Assembly (NCBI RefSeq): GCF_002080045.1
Contig: NZ_MUIN01000013.1
Coordinates: 36,412-100,411 of the forward strand
Origin: Pseudomonas sp. Bc-h
GTDB taxonomy: Bacteria > Pseudomonadota > Gammaproteobacteria > Pseudomonadales > Pseudomonadaceae
Direction of reading: 5' to 3'
Length of the DNA stretch: 64,000 nt
Shown here piece after piece: positions 44,422 through 53,808 of the stretch. Position 1 is the first letter of the stretch. Every line of letters begins with the position of its first letter. Made by a program: the position numbers and the translations under genes. Under the pieces are notes generated by a model, which was given only the letters and a program-made list of their open reading frames with translations, made no database searches and was not told the DNA's origin.

Positions 44422-44438
44422 CTTTCAAGCGCTTGTTG
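44422..44438. promoter_or_regulatory. LacI-type operator O2 overlapping the -35 box
   Basis: CTTTCAAGCGCTTGTTG contains the perfect palindrome CAAGCGCTTG (44426-44435). It overlaps a candidate -35 TTGTTG (44433-44438), paired with -10 TATAGT (44455-44460) at 16 bases spacing. Repression by blocking polymerase is predicted. Confidence 0.6.
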
Positions 44439-44516
44439 CGGCGGTTGGCATCTCTATAGTTTGAATCAGCGAAGTGATTAAACAACGCGGTTTTCAATCT
44501 TCGGAGAACAATAACA

Positions 44517-45614
44517 ATGTCCCAGATACCCTTCGATCCTGAACGTGGAAGAGACTACAGCCTGACCGGCGAACAGGCGCGGCTGGCCGAGGAGGCCGGG
44601 CTCGTTTCGGCGGTCTGGTATCAGTGCCCGGTGCCGCGCAAGCGCATGAAAGAGTTGATGCAGCGCAGCGATGGCCGGGCGATTCGCGACACCGCGCTGT
44701 GGCTCGGCGCGATGCTCCTCAGCGGTCTGGGCGGTTATGTGTTCTGGGGTAGCGCGGCCTGCGTGCCGTTCTTTCTGGTGTATGGCCTGCTGTACGGCAC
44801 TGCCGCCAACTCGCGCTGGCACGAGACCGGCCACGGCACCGCATTCAAGACCCGCTGGATGAACGACGTGGTCTATCAACTGGCCTGCTTCATGGTCATG
44901 TACGAGCCGCAGGTCTGGCGCTGGAGCCATGCCCGTCATCACACCGACACGATCATCGTCGGCCGCGATCCGGAGATCGTCGAACCGCGTCCGCCGCGCC
45001 TGAACATGATCGTGCTCAAGTTGCTCTCGTTGCCCCACGTCTACAACAGCTTCAAATCGCTGTTCCTGCACGCATCGGGGCAGATGAGTGCCGAAGAGAA
45101 AGTCTTCGTTCCCGAGTCCGAATGGCCCAAGGTGTATCGCACTGCACGAGTCTGGCTGGCGTTGCATGGTCTGGTGATCGCCTCGGCGCTGTACCTCAAT
45201 TCCTGGCTGCCGCTGATGTACGTGCTGTTGCCGACGATGTACGGCGGCTGGCTGAGTTATGTGTTCGGCCTGACCCAACATGTGGGCCTGGCGGAAGATG
45301 AACTGGATCACCGGAAAAACTGCCGCACCATTTATATGAATCCGGTGTTTCGGTTCTTTTATTCGGACATGAACTATCACCTGGAACATCACATGTTTCC
45401 GATGGTGCCTTATCACGCGCTGGCGAAACTTCACGAAGAAATAAAACACGATTGCCCGCCGCCGTACAGCAGCCTTGTCGAGGCGTATCGGGAAATCATT
45501 CCAACCTTGCTCAAGCAGCGAAAAGATCCCTCGTTTTATATCAAGCGTCCGATCAAGGAAGCGCCAGTGGAAGCCGCTGCAGCCACTGAACGTCAGGAAT
45601 CGGCGTTCAGCTGA
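44517..45614 (+). CDS. mocD: Fatty-acid-desaturase-type oxygenase (MocD-like)
   Basis: This 365-residue diiron membrane protein has the three His boxes HETGH, HARHH and NYHLEHH, and hydrophobic segments near residues 60-100 and 215-250. It matches the MocD type, which together with a Rieske ferredoxin and reductase is thought to O-demethylate rhizopine (3-O-methyl-scyllo-inosamine). The gene order D-E-F is kept here. The real substrate could be another methoxy or N-methyl compound. Confidence 0.8.
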   Translation: MSQIPFDPERGRDYSLTGEQARLAEEAGLVSAVWYQCPVPRKRMKELMQRSDGRAIRDTALWLGAMLLSGLGGYVFWGSAACVPFFLVYGLLYGTAANSRWHETGHGTAFKTRWMNDVVYQLACFMVMYEPQVWRWSHARHHTDTIIVGRDPEIVEPRPPRLNMIVLKLLSLPHVYNSFKSLFLHASGQMSAEEKVFVPESEWPKVYRTARVWLALHGLVIASALYLNSWLPLMYVLLPTMYGGWLSYVFGLTQHVGLAEDELDHRKNCRTIYMNPVFRFFYSDMNYHLEHHMFPMVPYHALAKLHEEIKHDCPPPYSSLVEAYREIIPTLLKQRKDPSFYIKRPIKEAPVEAAAATERQESAFS

Positions 45615-45659
45615 AACACTCGCCACTCGCCACTCACCGAAGAACAAGAGAGCACTGCC

Positions 45660-45989
45660 ATGAGCAATCAATGGGTAGAGGTTTGTCACGTCGACGAGAT
45701 CGATGAAGAGGATGTCATCCGCTTCGATCACCAGCAGAAAACCTATGCGGTCTACCGCTCGCACAACAGCGAATACTTCGCCACCGACGGGCTTTGCACC
45801 CACGAAAAGATTCACCTGGCCGATGGGCTGGTGATGGACTTCGTGATCGAGTGCCCCAAGCACAATGGCCGCTTCGACTATCGCAACGGCAAGGCGCTGA
45901 ACGCACCGGCCTGCGTCAACCTCAAGACTTATCCGGTCAAGGTCGAGGGCGGTAGGGTGCTTTTGGACACGCAAGGAACCGGCGCATGA
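45660..45989 (+). CDS. mocE: Rieske 2Fe-2S ferredoxin (MocE-like)
   Basis: This 109-residue Rieske protein has ligands C46-X-H48 (CTH) and C65-X2-H68 (CPKH), and the length and HNGRFDYRNG loop of small soluble ferredoxins. It carries electrons from the MocF-like reductase to the MocD-like oxygenase. It overlaps the next gene by 4 bases. Confidence 0.87.
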   Translation: MSNQWVEVCHVDEIDEEDVIRFDHQQKTYAVYRSHNSEYFATDGLCTHEKIHLADGLVMDFVIECPKHNGRFDYRNGKALNAPACVNLKTYPVKVEGGRVLLDTQGTGA

Positions 45990-47230
45990 GCCAGAACGAG
46001 GCGATGGTGATTGTCGGCGCCGGACACGCCGGAGGGCGTGCGGCGTTGACCCTGCGCGAGGCCGGCTATGCCGGGCGCATCGTGCTGATCGGTGATGAAG
46101 CGCATCTGCCCTACGAACGCCCGCCGCTGTCCAAGGCACTGCTCAAGGGCGAATCCTCGCTCCAGACTTGCAGCTTGTTCAGCGAGGCGAGTTTCATTGC
46201 TTCGGGGATCGAACATCTGAGCGGCGTCCGGGTCCTCAACATCGATCCGGCTCAGCATCGTGTCGATCTGGACAGCGGTGTGTCGCTGGGTTACACGAAG
46301 TTGCTGCTGGCCACGGGCGGGCAATCCCGCCGTCTCGATCTGGGTGGCCGGGACTTCACTAACGTGCATTATCTGCGCACGTTCGACGAGGCCATCACGC
46401 TTCAGGAACGCCTCCAACCCGGCAGCCGCTTATTGGTGGCGGGCGGCGGTTTCATTGGCCTGGAAGTCGCCTCTACGGCGCGTGACAAAGGTTGCGAAGT
46501 GACGGTGCTGGAAGCCGGTGCTCGACTGGCCGCCAGAGCCTTGCCTGAACGTTTGTCCGAGGCGCTGTTGACCCTGCACCGGCGCATGGGCGTGAGCATT
46601 CACCTCAGTGCGCAAATCGAGCGATTTCACGGGGCTGACCGAGTCGAGTCAGTACAACTGGCAAGTGGCGAGCGACTGGCCTGCGATGTGCTGCTGGTGG
46701 GCATCGGCATGCAACCCAATCTGCAACTGGCGCAACAGGCGGGTCTGGCAATTGGCAGTGGCATCAAGGTCGACAACTTTCTGCAAACCAGTGCGCCGGA
46801 CATTTTCGCAGCAGGGGACGTGTGTGAATTTCAGCGTGACGATGGCCAGTTTCACCGCCAGGAAACCTGGCGCAATGCCGAAGCCCAGGGACGCCTTGCT
46901 GCGCTTAACATGCTCGGTCAGCGGCAGGCGTTCAGCACGGTGCCGGGCTTCTGGTCCGATCATTACGAATTCGGTTTGCAGACCGTCGGCACCCTGGCGC
47001 CCAACGCTCAGGTGATCGAACGGGAGCTCGCCGATGCAGGTTTTCTGCTGTTGTATCTCGACGCACAGGCGCGTTTGCAGGGGGCCAGCGGCTGGGGCAT
47101 CGGCAACAGCCTCGCCAAGGACATCAAGCTCTGCGAGCGGCTGATCGAGAGCCGGTTGGTGTTGCCGCTGGAGCAATTGCCAGACACCAGCGTTTCGCTA
47201 AAAGCCTTACTGCGAGGTGCCCATGTCTGA
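45986..47230 (+). CDS. mocF: FAD-dependent ferredoxin reductase (MocF-like)
   Basis: This 414-residue protein has the FAD motif IVGAGHAGGRAAL, the NAD motif VAGGGFIGLEVA and the FAD-binding DIFAAGDVCEF. It is of the class that reduces Rieske or 2Fe-2S ferredoxins of oxygenases. It completes the three-part electron chain and overlaps the next gene by 8 bases. Confidence 0.87.
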   Translation: MSQNEAMVIVGAGHAGGRAALTLREAGYAGRIVLIGDEAHLPYERPPLSKALLKGESSLQTCSLFSEASFIASGIEHLSGVRVLNIDPAQHRVDLDSGVSLGYTKLLLATGGQSRRLDLGGRDFTNVHYLRTFDEAITLQERLQPGSRLLVAGGGFIGLEVASTARDKGCEVTVLEAGARLAARALPERLSEALLTLHRRMGVSIHLSAQIERFHGADRVESVQLASGERLACDVLLVGIGMQPNLQLAQQAGLAIGSGIKVDNFLQTSAPDIFAAGDVCEFQRDDGQFHRQETWRNAEAQGRLAALNMLGQRQAFSTVPGFWSDHYEFGLQTVGTLAPNAQVIERELADAGFLLLYLDAQARLQGASGWGIGNSLAKDIKLCERLIESRLVLPLEQLPDTSVSLKALLRGAHV

Positions 47231-48086
47231 GGCCTCGAAGCGGGAGTTCGTGGTCTTTCAATCGATGTGGGCCATGCAGAACGCGCAGGGGGTGTTGCCC
47301 ACGGCCCTTGAACATGAACTGACGAAGATCGCCGAGGCGGGCTTCGATGGCATCACCGATCACTACTATGCGCCGGACACGGCCCGGGAATTGTCGAGGT
47401 TGGCCAGCAGTCTTGGGTTGCAGATCGAAGGGCAGCTGTTTCCCCAGACCGTGGATGACCTCAAGCCTGTACTGGAGATTGCCAGTCAGTATGGTTGCCA
47501 TCACCTGACCATTCAGGCCGACGCCCGACCCCGCTCCTTGAAAGAAGCGGTGCAGCTTATCGACGGCTGGCAACGGCTGGCCGAGCAGGTGGATTTTCCG
47601 GTGCTACTGGAAACCCATCGCTATCGGGTGACCAACGACCTGCATTTCACCCTCGATCTGCTCAAGGAATTGCCCGATCTGAAACTCCTGGCGGACTTGT
47701 CGCATTACGTAGTGGGTCGCGAGATCCCCTTGCCGCCAGGGGAGGATGACCGAGAGCAGATCGAGACCATCTTGCGTAACAGCTGGGGCTTTCATGGGCG
47801 GGTGGCGAGCTGTGAGCAGGTGCAGTTGCCGATCAGTTTCGAACAACACCAGCCGTGGGTCGCGCTGTTCAGTGAGTGGTGGAAATACGGCATCGAAGAC
47901 TGGCTAAAGCGCACGGACGTGCAGGGCAGTCTGTCGTTTACCTGCGAACTCGGGCCGCCTCCGTACGCGATGACTGATCGCAACGGCCAGGATGTTACCG
48001 ATCGGTGGGAGGAGTCATTGATGATGAAGGCGTTGATTCGAGATATCTGGGCAGGGTGTACGCGGAGTATTGGAAAAAGAATCTAA
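47223..48086 (+). CDS. Sugar phosphate isomerase/epimerase-type TIM-barrel protein
   Basis: This 287-residue AP-endonuclease-2-fold protein (xylose-isomerase-like barrel) has LLETHRYRVTND and LLADLSHYVVG, which hold typical metal-binding Glu, Asp and His. MocC and IolE/IolI of inositol breakdown share the fold. The ATG at 47223 is chosen because GAGG lies 5 bases upstream. It is the last gene of the moc-like operon. Confidence 0.82.
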   Translation: MSEASKREFVVFQSMWAMQNAQGVLPTALEHELTKIAEAGFDGITDHYYAPDTARELSRLASSLGLQIEGQLFPQTVDDLKPVLEIASQYGCHHLTIQADARPRSLKEAVQLIDGWQRLAEQVDFPVLLETHRYRVTNDLHFTLDLLKELPDLKLLADLSHYVVGREIPLPPGEDDREQIETILRNSWGFHGRVASCEQVQLPISFEQHQPWVALFSEWWKYGIEDWLKRTDVQGSLSFTCELGPPPYAMTDRNGQDVTDRWEESLMMKALIRDIWAGCTRSIGKRI

Positions 48087-48185
48087 CCAAGCTGGCACGG
48101 CATGTGCTGTCCTGAATGAAACCGGGTTGTTGAACAATGTGGTGAGCAGTGTTGTGAACAATCCAGACTCTTCAGGAAGCGCATT

Positions 48186-48863
48186 GTGTCCATCGCTAAG
48201 GAAAACGGCCTGTCGCTGGCCGATCAGGTTGCGCACGAGCTGCGCGAAGACATCATCAACGGGCGCTTGTTGTCGGGCATGTCGCTGGTGGAAAGCGAAC
48301 TGGTGCGCGGTTACAACGCTTCGCGCAACACCGTGCGCGAGGCGTTGCACCTGCTGGGTCGCGAAGGCCTGACCACATACGTGCGCCACAAGGGCGTGAT
48401 CGTTCGTCGCCTTAGCGTGGACGATGTGCGCGATCTGTTCATGGTCCGGCGCACCCTCGAATCCCAAGCCATACTGCTCGGCAAGCCTTTGGCGGATCAT
48501 TCATCCGTGCGCATGGCCGATGCCATCGAAGCGGCGCAACTGGCCTGCGAACGTGAAGACTGGCGCGCATTCGGCACTCACAGCCTGCGCTTTCATCAGC
48601 AGGTGGTGGGTTTACTGCACAGCCCGTCATTCGACGAATTCTTCACCAACATCGTGGCGCAGATGCGTCTGGTGTTTTCCGCCGCTCCCGACGAAGCCCG
48701 CTACCAGGCGCCTTGGCTCGAACGCGACCGGCACATTCATCAATTGCTGATCGACGGCCTTCGCGTCGAAGCGGGCGAGGCCATGGACAGCTACCTCAAC
48801 GATTCCGAACACCAGGCACTGGAATTGCTGACCAGTTCCCGCCCGGATCCGCGGCCTCGGTAG
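48186..48863 (+). CDS. GntR-family (FCD) regulator
   Basis: The protein has 225 residues and a GTG start, with AGGA 8 bases upstream. It has a winged helix (MSLVESELVRGYNASRNTVREALHLL) and an FCD domain with the DLFMVRRTLES opening and conserved His ligands (FHQQVV, then HIHQLL). It lies just before the DUF1989 gene on the same strand and probably regulates it. It is not close in sequence to the GntR protein at 27209-27961. Confidence 0.88.
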   Translation: MSIAKENGLSLADQVAHELREDIINGRLLSGMSLVESELVRGYNASRNTVREALHLLGREGLTTYVRHKGVIVRRLSVDDVRDLFMVRRTLESQAILLGKPLADHSSVRMADAIEAAQLACEREDWRAFGTHSLRFHQQVVGLLHSPSFDEFFTNIVAQMRLVFSAAPDEARYQAPWLERDRHIHQLLIDGLRVEAGEAMDSYLNDSEHQALELLTSSRPDPRPR

Positions 48864-48864
48864 C

Positions 48865-48927
48865 GCCACGGCTTGTCGGCGGTGGCGCTCTGGGAATCGC
48901 TATCGCTGGCAAGCCGGACAGCTACAG
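48865..48927. repeat. REP-like palindrome
   Basis: GCCACGGCTTGTCGGCGGTGG pairs partly with CTGGCAAGCCGGACAGCTACA, the usual REP arms. It lies between the GntR and DUF1989 genes. Confidence 0.5.
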
Positions 48928-48953
48928 CATTATCACTACGTCAGGAGATTGCC

Positions 48954-49805
48954 ATGTACAAAGACTACCCAGCCGCTTACCAGGTGAGCAAAGGCGCGGC
49001 CTTGCAGGTCGATACTGCGTTCTATGAACGTATTCGCGAAGGTCGGGACCGCCGCACGCTGGTCGAACAATTCGAAGTGCCGATTCGCACCGGGCGGGCG
49101 TGGAAGGTCAAGGCTGGCCAGGTGTTTCGCGTCACCACGCCGGTCGGCCCGCAGGTCGGTGACTTCAACGTCTGGAACGCCAATGACCCGCGGGAACGCA
49201 TGTGGGCGGCACGTACCCGCCAACTGCAAGGCGCGCATGTCACCACTCACGACCGTCTGTGGTCGAACCTGCCGTTTCTGCGGCCGATGGTCACCATCAC
49301 CGATGACAGCCTGGCCGGTTACGGCATCGACGAACACGGCGGTCGTCTGCACGACTTGCTCGGCACCCGCTGCGACCCATACGTGAACAAGATGCTCACT
49401 GGTGAGGACTTTCATCATCACTGCCATTCCAACCTGACCCGCGCGGTGCTGCCCCACGGCCTGACCGAGTTCGACGTGCATGACGTGTTGAACATCTTCC
49501 AGTGCACCGGTCTGAACCATGACGACATGTACTTCATGAAAGCCTGCCCGGCGCAGAAGGGCGACTACCTGGAGTTCTTCGCTGAAATCGACCTGTTGTG
49601 CGCGCTGTCGACCTGCCCGGGTGGCGACTTGTCGCTGCCGATGTGGGGCCCGCAAGCGCAGGACCCGCTGAGCGTCTGTCGTCCGCTGGGCGTGGAAATC
49701 TACGACGTGGACACCACCTTGCTGCAGGGCTGGGAGCAACCGAAACGCGCCGAGTACAACGGGCTGCACGGCTTGAAGATCGCCAAGGCGGATTGGGAAA
49801 AATAA
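48954..49805 (+). CDS. DUF1989 protein (urea-carboxylase-associated family)
   Basis: This 283-residue protein of the DUF1989 family often sits beside urea carboxylase or amine-degrading genes. It shows VTTPVGPQVGDFNVWN, HHHCHSN (possible metal site) and DVLNIFQCTGLNHDDMYFM, all family blocks. Its reaction is not established. There is no urea amidolyase here. The ATG at 48954 follows AGGAG. Confidence 0.82.
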   Translation: MYKDYPAAYQVSKGAALQVDTAFYERIREGRDRRTLVEQFEVPIRTGRAWKVKAGQVFRVTTPVGPQVGDFNVWNANDPRERMWAARTRQLQGAHVTTHDRLWSNLPFLRPMVTITDDSLAGYGIDEHGGRLHDLLGTRCDPYVNKMLTGEDFHHHCHSNLTRAVLPHGLTEFDVHDVLNIFQCTGLNHDDMYFMKACPAQKGDYLEFFAEIDLLCALSTCPGGDLSLPMWGPQAQDPLSVCRPLGVEIYDVDTTLLQGWEQPKRAEYNGLHGLKIAKADWEK

Positions 49806-49832
49806 CCAGCCCGCTGCGGACCGTCCCTTGAG

Positions 49833-51263
49833 TCAGCGCTTCTGCAGCCACCCCAGAAAGTTGTTCTTCTTGATCACCACCGGTTTGCGCAGCAACACAT
49901 GCTGGCTGCTCTGCTTGCGAATGGCCTGCAGCTTGTTGAGGGCGGTGGTGATGTCCGCACGGTGCTCCATGCACTTGCGAGTGGCAGCTTTTTCGATGCG
50001 GTAGATGACGCAGGAGGTGAGGGCGATGAAGCGTGCCTCGGACGGCGTATCGTCGAGGACGCTCTGTTCGCCCATCACTTCGCCCGGGCCCATGCGCCCG
50101 GCCTCGACCATGGCGTTGCCGTCCGGAATGTTCGCTGAGACGACGCCGGTGGCGATGACCAGCAGCCCGTCGGTGACTTCCCCCAGTTCGATGATGGTCT
50201 GCCCGGTGGCGTACTCGCGGGCGACCATGGCCTGCGCCAGTTCAGCCTTCTCATCGGCGGAGCTGGTGCGAAAGATCTTCACTTCATCGAGCAGAGCGCG
50301 AGGCCGCGAGACCGCTTCGGCAGTGGTTTCCGATTGCCAGGCGATGCCCGCCGCTTCCAGGTGCCGGTAGGCCAGATCGAACAGCAGGTTGCGCACATCG
50401 CTCTTGGTGCCCAGATCACTGATGAAACCGGTGACCGAATATTCGATGGTGGTCGGGCTGGTGTCCTTGACTACCGCCCGCGGCCTTGGCGTTTGCAGCA
50501 GCGCGCTACAGCCCTGTAGCGCCCGCTCCAGCGCATCCAGCACGCGGCGCGGCCGAATGTGCGGCGACATCATGATGTTGATCGACACGCCGTGAATATT
50601 GACCGGTCGGCTCAAGTTGACGATTTTCGCCTTGGCCGCCACCGAGTTGGGGATCACTACCATGGTCCCGACCCCGGTCAGCAGGTGCGTGGCGCGCCAG
50701 TCGATGTCCATGACCTTGCCTTCCATGCCGTCGATGGAAATCGAGTCGTCGACCTGATAGGGCTTGGTGGTATTGAGGATGATCCCGGAAAACACATCGG
50801 CCAGCGTGCTTTGCAACGCCAGACCGACGATGATCGCCATCGCCCCGGATGTCGCCAGCAAACCTTTCACCGGCAGCTGCAACACGTAACCGGCTGCAGC
50901 CACGATGGCGATCAGGAAGATCACCGCGCCAATCACTTCCTGCAACAGACGCCCGCTGTGCCCAACCCGCCCGGTCAGCAACAGGCCCAGTAACACCGTG
51001 AGGGTACGGGCGGCGTACATCCACCAGACGATGGCCAGTGCCGTGGCGCCGAACTGCAGCGCGCTGTTATCGGGCCAGGCCGGCGCTTCCAGCGGGCTGA
51101 TGCCGGCGTTGATGATCACCAGGCTGAAAGCGATGAACCCGCCAAGGCGAATGGCGATGCGGGTCATCCGGTTGCGATCGGCCAGCAGATGCCAGGCGAT
51201 CACATCGGCCAGCAACAGAAGCAGGCTCCAGGCCAGCGAGTAATGGGGGACAGCTGTCGACAT
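49833..51263 (-). CDS. MscS-type mechanosensitive channel with cyclic-nucleotide-binding domain
   Basis: This 476-residue protein has four or five membrane helices in residues 1-180, the MscS pore block GLALQSTLADVFSGI, a beta domain (YQVDDSISIDGMEGKVMDIDWRA) and a C-terminal cNMP-binding domain at about 330-450. The binding domain holds GEVTDGLLVIATGVVSANI and GPGEVMGEQSVL. It may be gated by membrane tension and tuned by a nucleotide. The usual phosphate-binding Arg of cAMP sites is not clear (DDTPSEARFIAL). Confidence 0.87.
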   Translation of the reverse strand: MSTAVPHYSLAWSLLLLLADVIAWHLLADRNRMTRIAIRLGGFIAFSLVIINAGISPLEAPAWPDNSALQFGATALAIVWWMYAARTLTVLLGLLLTGRVGHSGRLLQEVIGAVIFLIAIVAAAGYVLQLPVKGLLATSGAMAIIVGLALQSTLADVFSGIILNTTKPYQVDDSISIDGMEGKVMDIDWRATHLLTGVGTMVVIPNSVAAKAKIVNLSRPVNIHGVSINIMMSPHIRPRRVLDALERALQGCSALLQTPRPRAVVKDTSPTTIEYSVTGFISDLGTKSDVRNLLFDLAYRHLEAAGIAWQSETTAEAVSRPRALLDEVKIFRTSSADEKAELAQAMVAREYATGQTIIELGEVTDGLLVIATGVVSANIPDGNAMVEAGRMGPGEVMGEQSVLDDTPSEARFIALTSCVIYRIEKAATRKCMEHRADITTALNKLQAIRKQSSQHVLLRKPVVIKKNNFLGWLQKR

Positions 51264-51468
51264 TGAGGGATATCCGCTAGAAAGATGCAGGTCGCCGTGG
51301 CACGCGCGCAGCGGATGGTAGGGACTCTGAGGGCAGGATGTCTATAACGGATGGGGCGTCTGTCCCGGGCCACGCGGGCGTGCGCAAAACAAGCACATTG
51401 CTTCAATCCCGACATTCTTGTCAGTCGCACTATCGAGCGCCTCTCTCTCCAGTGCTTCGAGGCTTCTC

Positions 51469-52461
51469 ATGCGTTCATCCCTGCTTTTTCTGACTGGCAG
51501 CATCGGCCTGGCTCTGGCCTTGGGTTCAGCCGTGGCCGCCGCGCAACCACCGGCCCAGCAGAAAACCCAGGCGCCGGGTTATTTTCGCCTGGCGGTAGGC
51601 GAATACGAAGTCACGGCCTTGTTCGACGGCTACAACGATTTGTCCCCCAAGCTGCTCAAGGGCATGAAGCCCGAGCAGATTCGCGCGATGCTGGCCCGGC
51701 ACGCCATCGAAACCCCCGGCGTCCAGACTGCGTTCAACGCCTTTCTGATCAACACCGGCAAAAACCTGATTCTGGTGGACACCGGCGCCGGGCAGTGCAT
51801 CGGCGAAACCGCCGGCATGCTCTCGCAGAACATGAAAGCGGCGGGGTATCAGCCCGATCAGGTCGATACCATCTTGCTTACCCACCTGCATCTGGATCAC
51901 GTGTGCGGGCTGGTGGATGCCAACAAACAGCCGATCTTCGCCAATGCGACGGTGTACGCAGCCAAGCCTGAGGCCGACTATTGGCTCGACCCGAAAGCGT
52001 TGACACGTGTTCCGGAGCAGGCCAGACCGTTCTTCAAGATTGCCCAGGAATCGACTGCGCCGTACATCGCGGCGGGGCGTTTCAAGACCTTCAACCCGGG
52101 CGATGCGCCGGTCGCCGAAGTGCGCACCACGCTGGAAGCCGGGCACACGCCGGGCAGCACCACCTACCAGTTCACTTCCAAAGGCCAGAGCATCCTGTTC
52201 ATCGGTGATCTGGTGCATAACCTCGCCGTGCAGTTCGAGCACCCCGAAGTGAGCATCGCCTTCGATGAAAACAGCAAGAACGCCATCGCCAGCCGCGACA
52301 CGGTGTTCACCAGCGCGGCCAGCAGCAAAATCTGGGTTGCCGCCGCGCACTTGCCGTTCCCTGGCACTGGCCACATCGAAAGCGTCAGCAAACACTTCCA
52401 GTGGGTGCCGGTGGAATACGGGCCGTATCAGCGTGCGGCGCATGTGCCTTTGATCGATTGA
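51469..52461 (+). CDS. Exported MBL-fold metallo-hydrolase
   Basis: This 330-residue protein has a signal peptide (LLFLTGSIGLALALGSAVAA) and the zinc motif THLHLDHVCG, with later ligands in AGHTPG and FIGDLVHN. It belongs to the lactonase/quorum-quenching-like MBL branch, but the substrate is unknown. The ATG at 51469 follows GAGG and gives a normal signal peptide. Confidence 0.85.
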   Translation: MRSSLLFLTGSIGLALALGSAVAAAQPPAQQKTQAPGYFRLAVGEYEVTALFDGYNDLSPKLLKGMKPEQIRAMLARHAIETPGVQTAFNAFLINTGKNLILVDTGAGQCIGETAGMLSQNMKAAGYQPDQVDTILLTHLHLDHVCGLVDANKQPIFANATVYAAKPEADYWLDPKALTRVPEQARPFFKIAQESTAPYIAAGRFKTFNPGDAPVAEVRTTLEAGHTPGSTTYQFTSKGQSILFIGDLVHNLAVQFEHPEVSIAFDENSKNAIASRDTVFTSAASSKIWVAAAHLPFPGTGHIESVSKHFQWVPVEYGPYQRAAHVPLID

Positions 52462-52539
52462 GCACAGCCGTACAAGTCAGGCGATGGCGGTATAGCTAGA
52501 TTTTTCGCTCGATAACCGTGAATCCTGAGAGGCCCGACC

Positions 52540-53808
52540 ATGAAGCGAAAATCGCTCTGGGCATTATCGCTGATCGCATTGATCGGCCTGGCTGTGTGTG
52601 CGGCAATGATGTGGCGCCCCTCTATTGCCCCCCTCGACAAACCGGCGATGGCGGACGCCGCCAGTGTCGAGCGCGGTGCCCGGGTCGTGGAGCAGGGCGA
52701 CTGCGCCGTCTGCCATACCCGACCCGGCGGCGCTTACATGGCGGGCGGTCTGCCGTTGGTGACGCCGTTCGGGACGCTGTACACCACCAATATCACCCCG
52801 GATCGTGAAACCGGCATCGGCGCCTGGCCACCGGAGGCGTTCGTGCGGGCCATGCGTAAAGGTGTCTCCCGCGACGGGCATTTTCTCTATCCGGCGTTCC
52901 CCTATGTGCACTACAGCCGAATGTCCGACACCGACATTGCCGACGCCTATGCCTATTTGATGAGCGTCGACCCGGTGCGGGCCCGTGCGCCGGAAAACCA
53001 CATGATGTTCCCGATGAACTTCCGCCCGCTGGTTTCGTTCTGGAATCTGCTGTTCCTGCGCAATGACCCGTTGGTGGACGTGCCAGGGCAGTCGGCCATG
53101 TGGAATCGCGGCCGTTATCTGGTCGAAGGTGCCGGTCACTGTTCGTCCTGTCACACACCGCTGAATTTCATTGGTGGCGAGAAGGCCAGTGAGCATCTGG
53201 CCGGTGGGCTGGTGGACGGCTGGCACGCGCCGGCGCTGACCGGCATGGCGCAGGCCGCCAATCCGTGGTCTGCGCCGCAACTGGTCGCCTACCTCAGAGG
53301 TGAGGTGGCCGATCATCACGGCGGCGCCGCCGGACCGATGTTGCCGGTCAGCCTGAGCATCGCCCAGCTACCCGAGGAGGATGCGCAGGCCATGGCCGAT
53401 TACATTCTGAGCCTTCGCGGCGCTGGCGCAAAAGCGGGTCCCGATTGCGCTGCCAGCACCTCGGCCGTGCCCGACAACGCAGCGGGTGCGGCGCTCTTCG
53501 TCGGTGCCTGCGCCGGCTGCCATGGTGGCGGGGCGCCGATGCGCACGGTCGACGGACGCCCGGGTCTGAGCGTCGTTTCGGCAGCGACTGCTGACACTCC
53601 GCGCAACCTGATAAAGACCCTTCTCGAAGGCATTCCAATGTCCCCCCGCGCACCGAGCCATTACATGCCGGCATTTGCCGATTCACTGGACGACTCGCAC
53701 ATCGCCGCGCTGGCTGGCTATCTGCGCAGTCAGGCCTGTGCCGCGCAACCCTGGGCGGACCTTGAAAAGACCGTGACCACTATTCGTCAGGAGGGCGCGT
53801 CGAAATGA
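52540..53808 (+). CDS. Triheme cytochrome c subunit of a periplasmic dehydrogenase
   Basis: This 422-residue protein has one N-terminal membrane segment (WALSLIALIGLAVCAAMMW) and three CXXCH heme sites: CAVCH at 55-59, CSSCH and CAGCH. It resembles the cytochrome subunit of membrane-bound alcohol or aldehyde dehydrogenases. It passes electrons from the 2Fe-2S and Mo subunits downstream to the respiratory chain. It overlaps the next gene by 4 bases. Confidence 0.9.
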   Translation: MKRKSLWALSLIALIGLAVCAAMMWRPSIAPLDKPAMADAASVERGARVVEQGDCAVCHTRPGGAYMAGGLPLVTPFGTLYTTNITPDRETGIGAWPPEAFVRAMRKGVSRDGHFLYPAFPYVHYSRMSDTDIADAYAYLMSVDPVRARAPENHMMFPMNFRPLVSFWNLLFLRNDPLVDVPGQSAMWNRGRYLVEGAGHCSSCHTPLNFIGGEKASEHLAGGLVDGWHAPALTGMAQAANPWSAPQLVAYLRGEVADHHGGAAGPMLPVSLSIAQLPEEDAQAMADYILSLRGAGAKAGPDCAASTSAVPDNAAGAALFVGACAGCHGGGAPMRTVDGRPGLSVVSAATADTPRNLIKTLLEGIPMSPRAPSHYMPAFADSLDDSHIAALAGYLRSQACAAQPWADLEKTVTTIRQEGASK

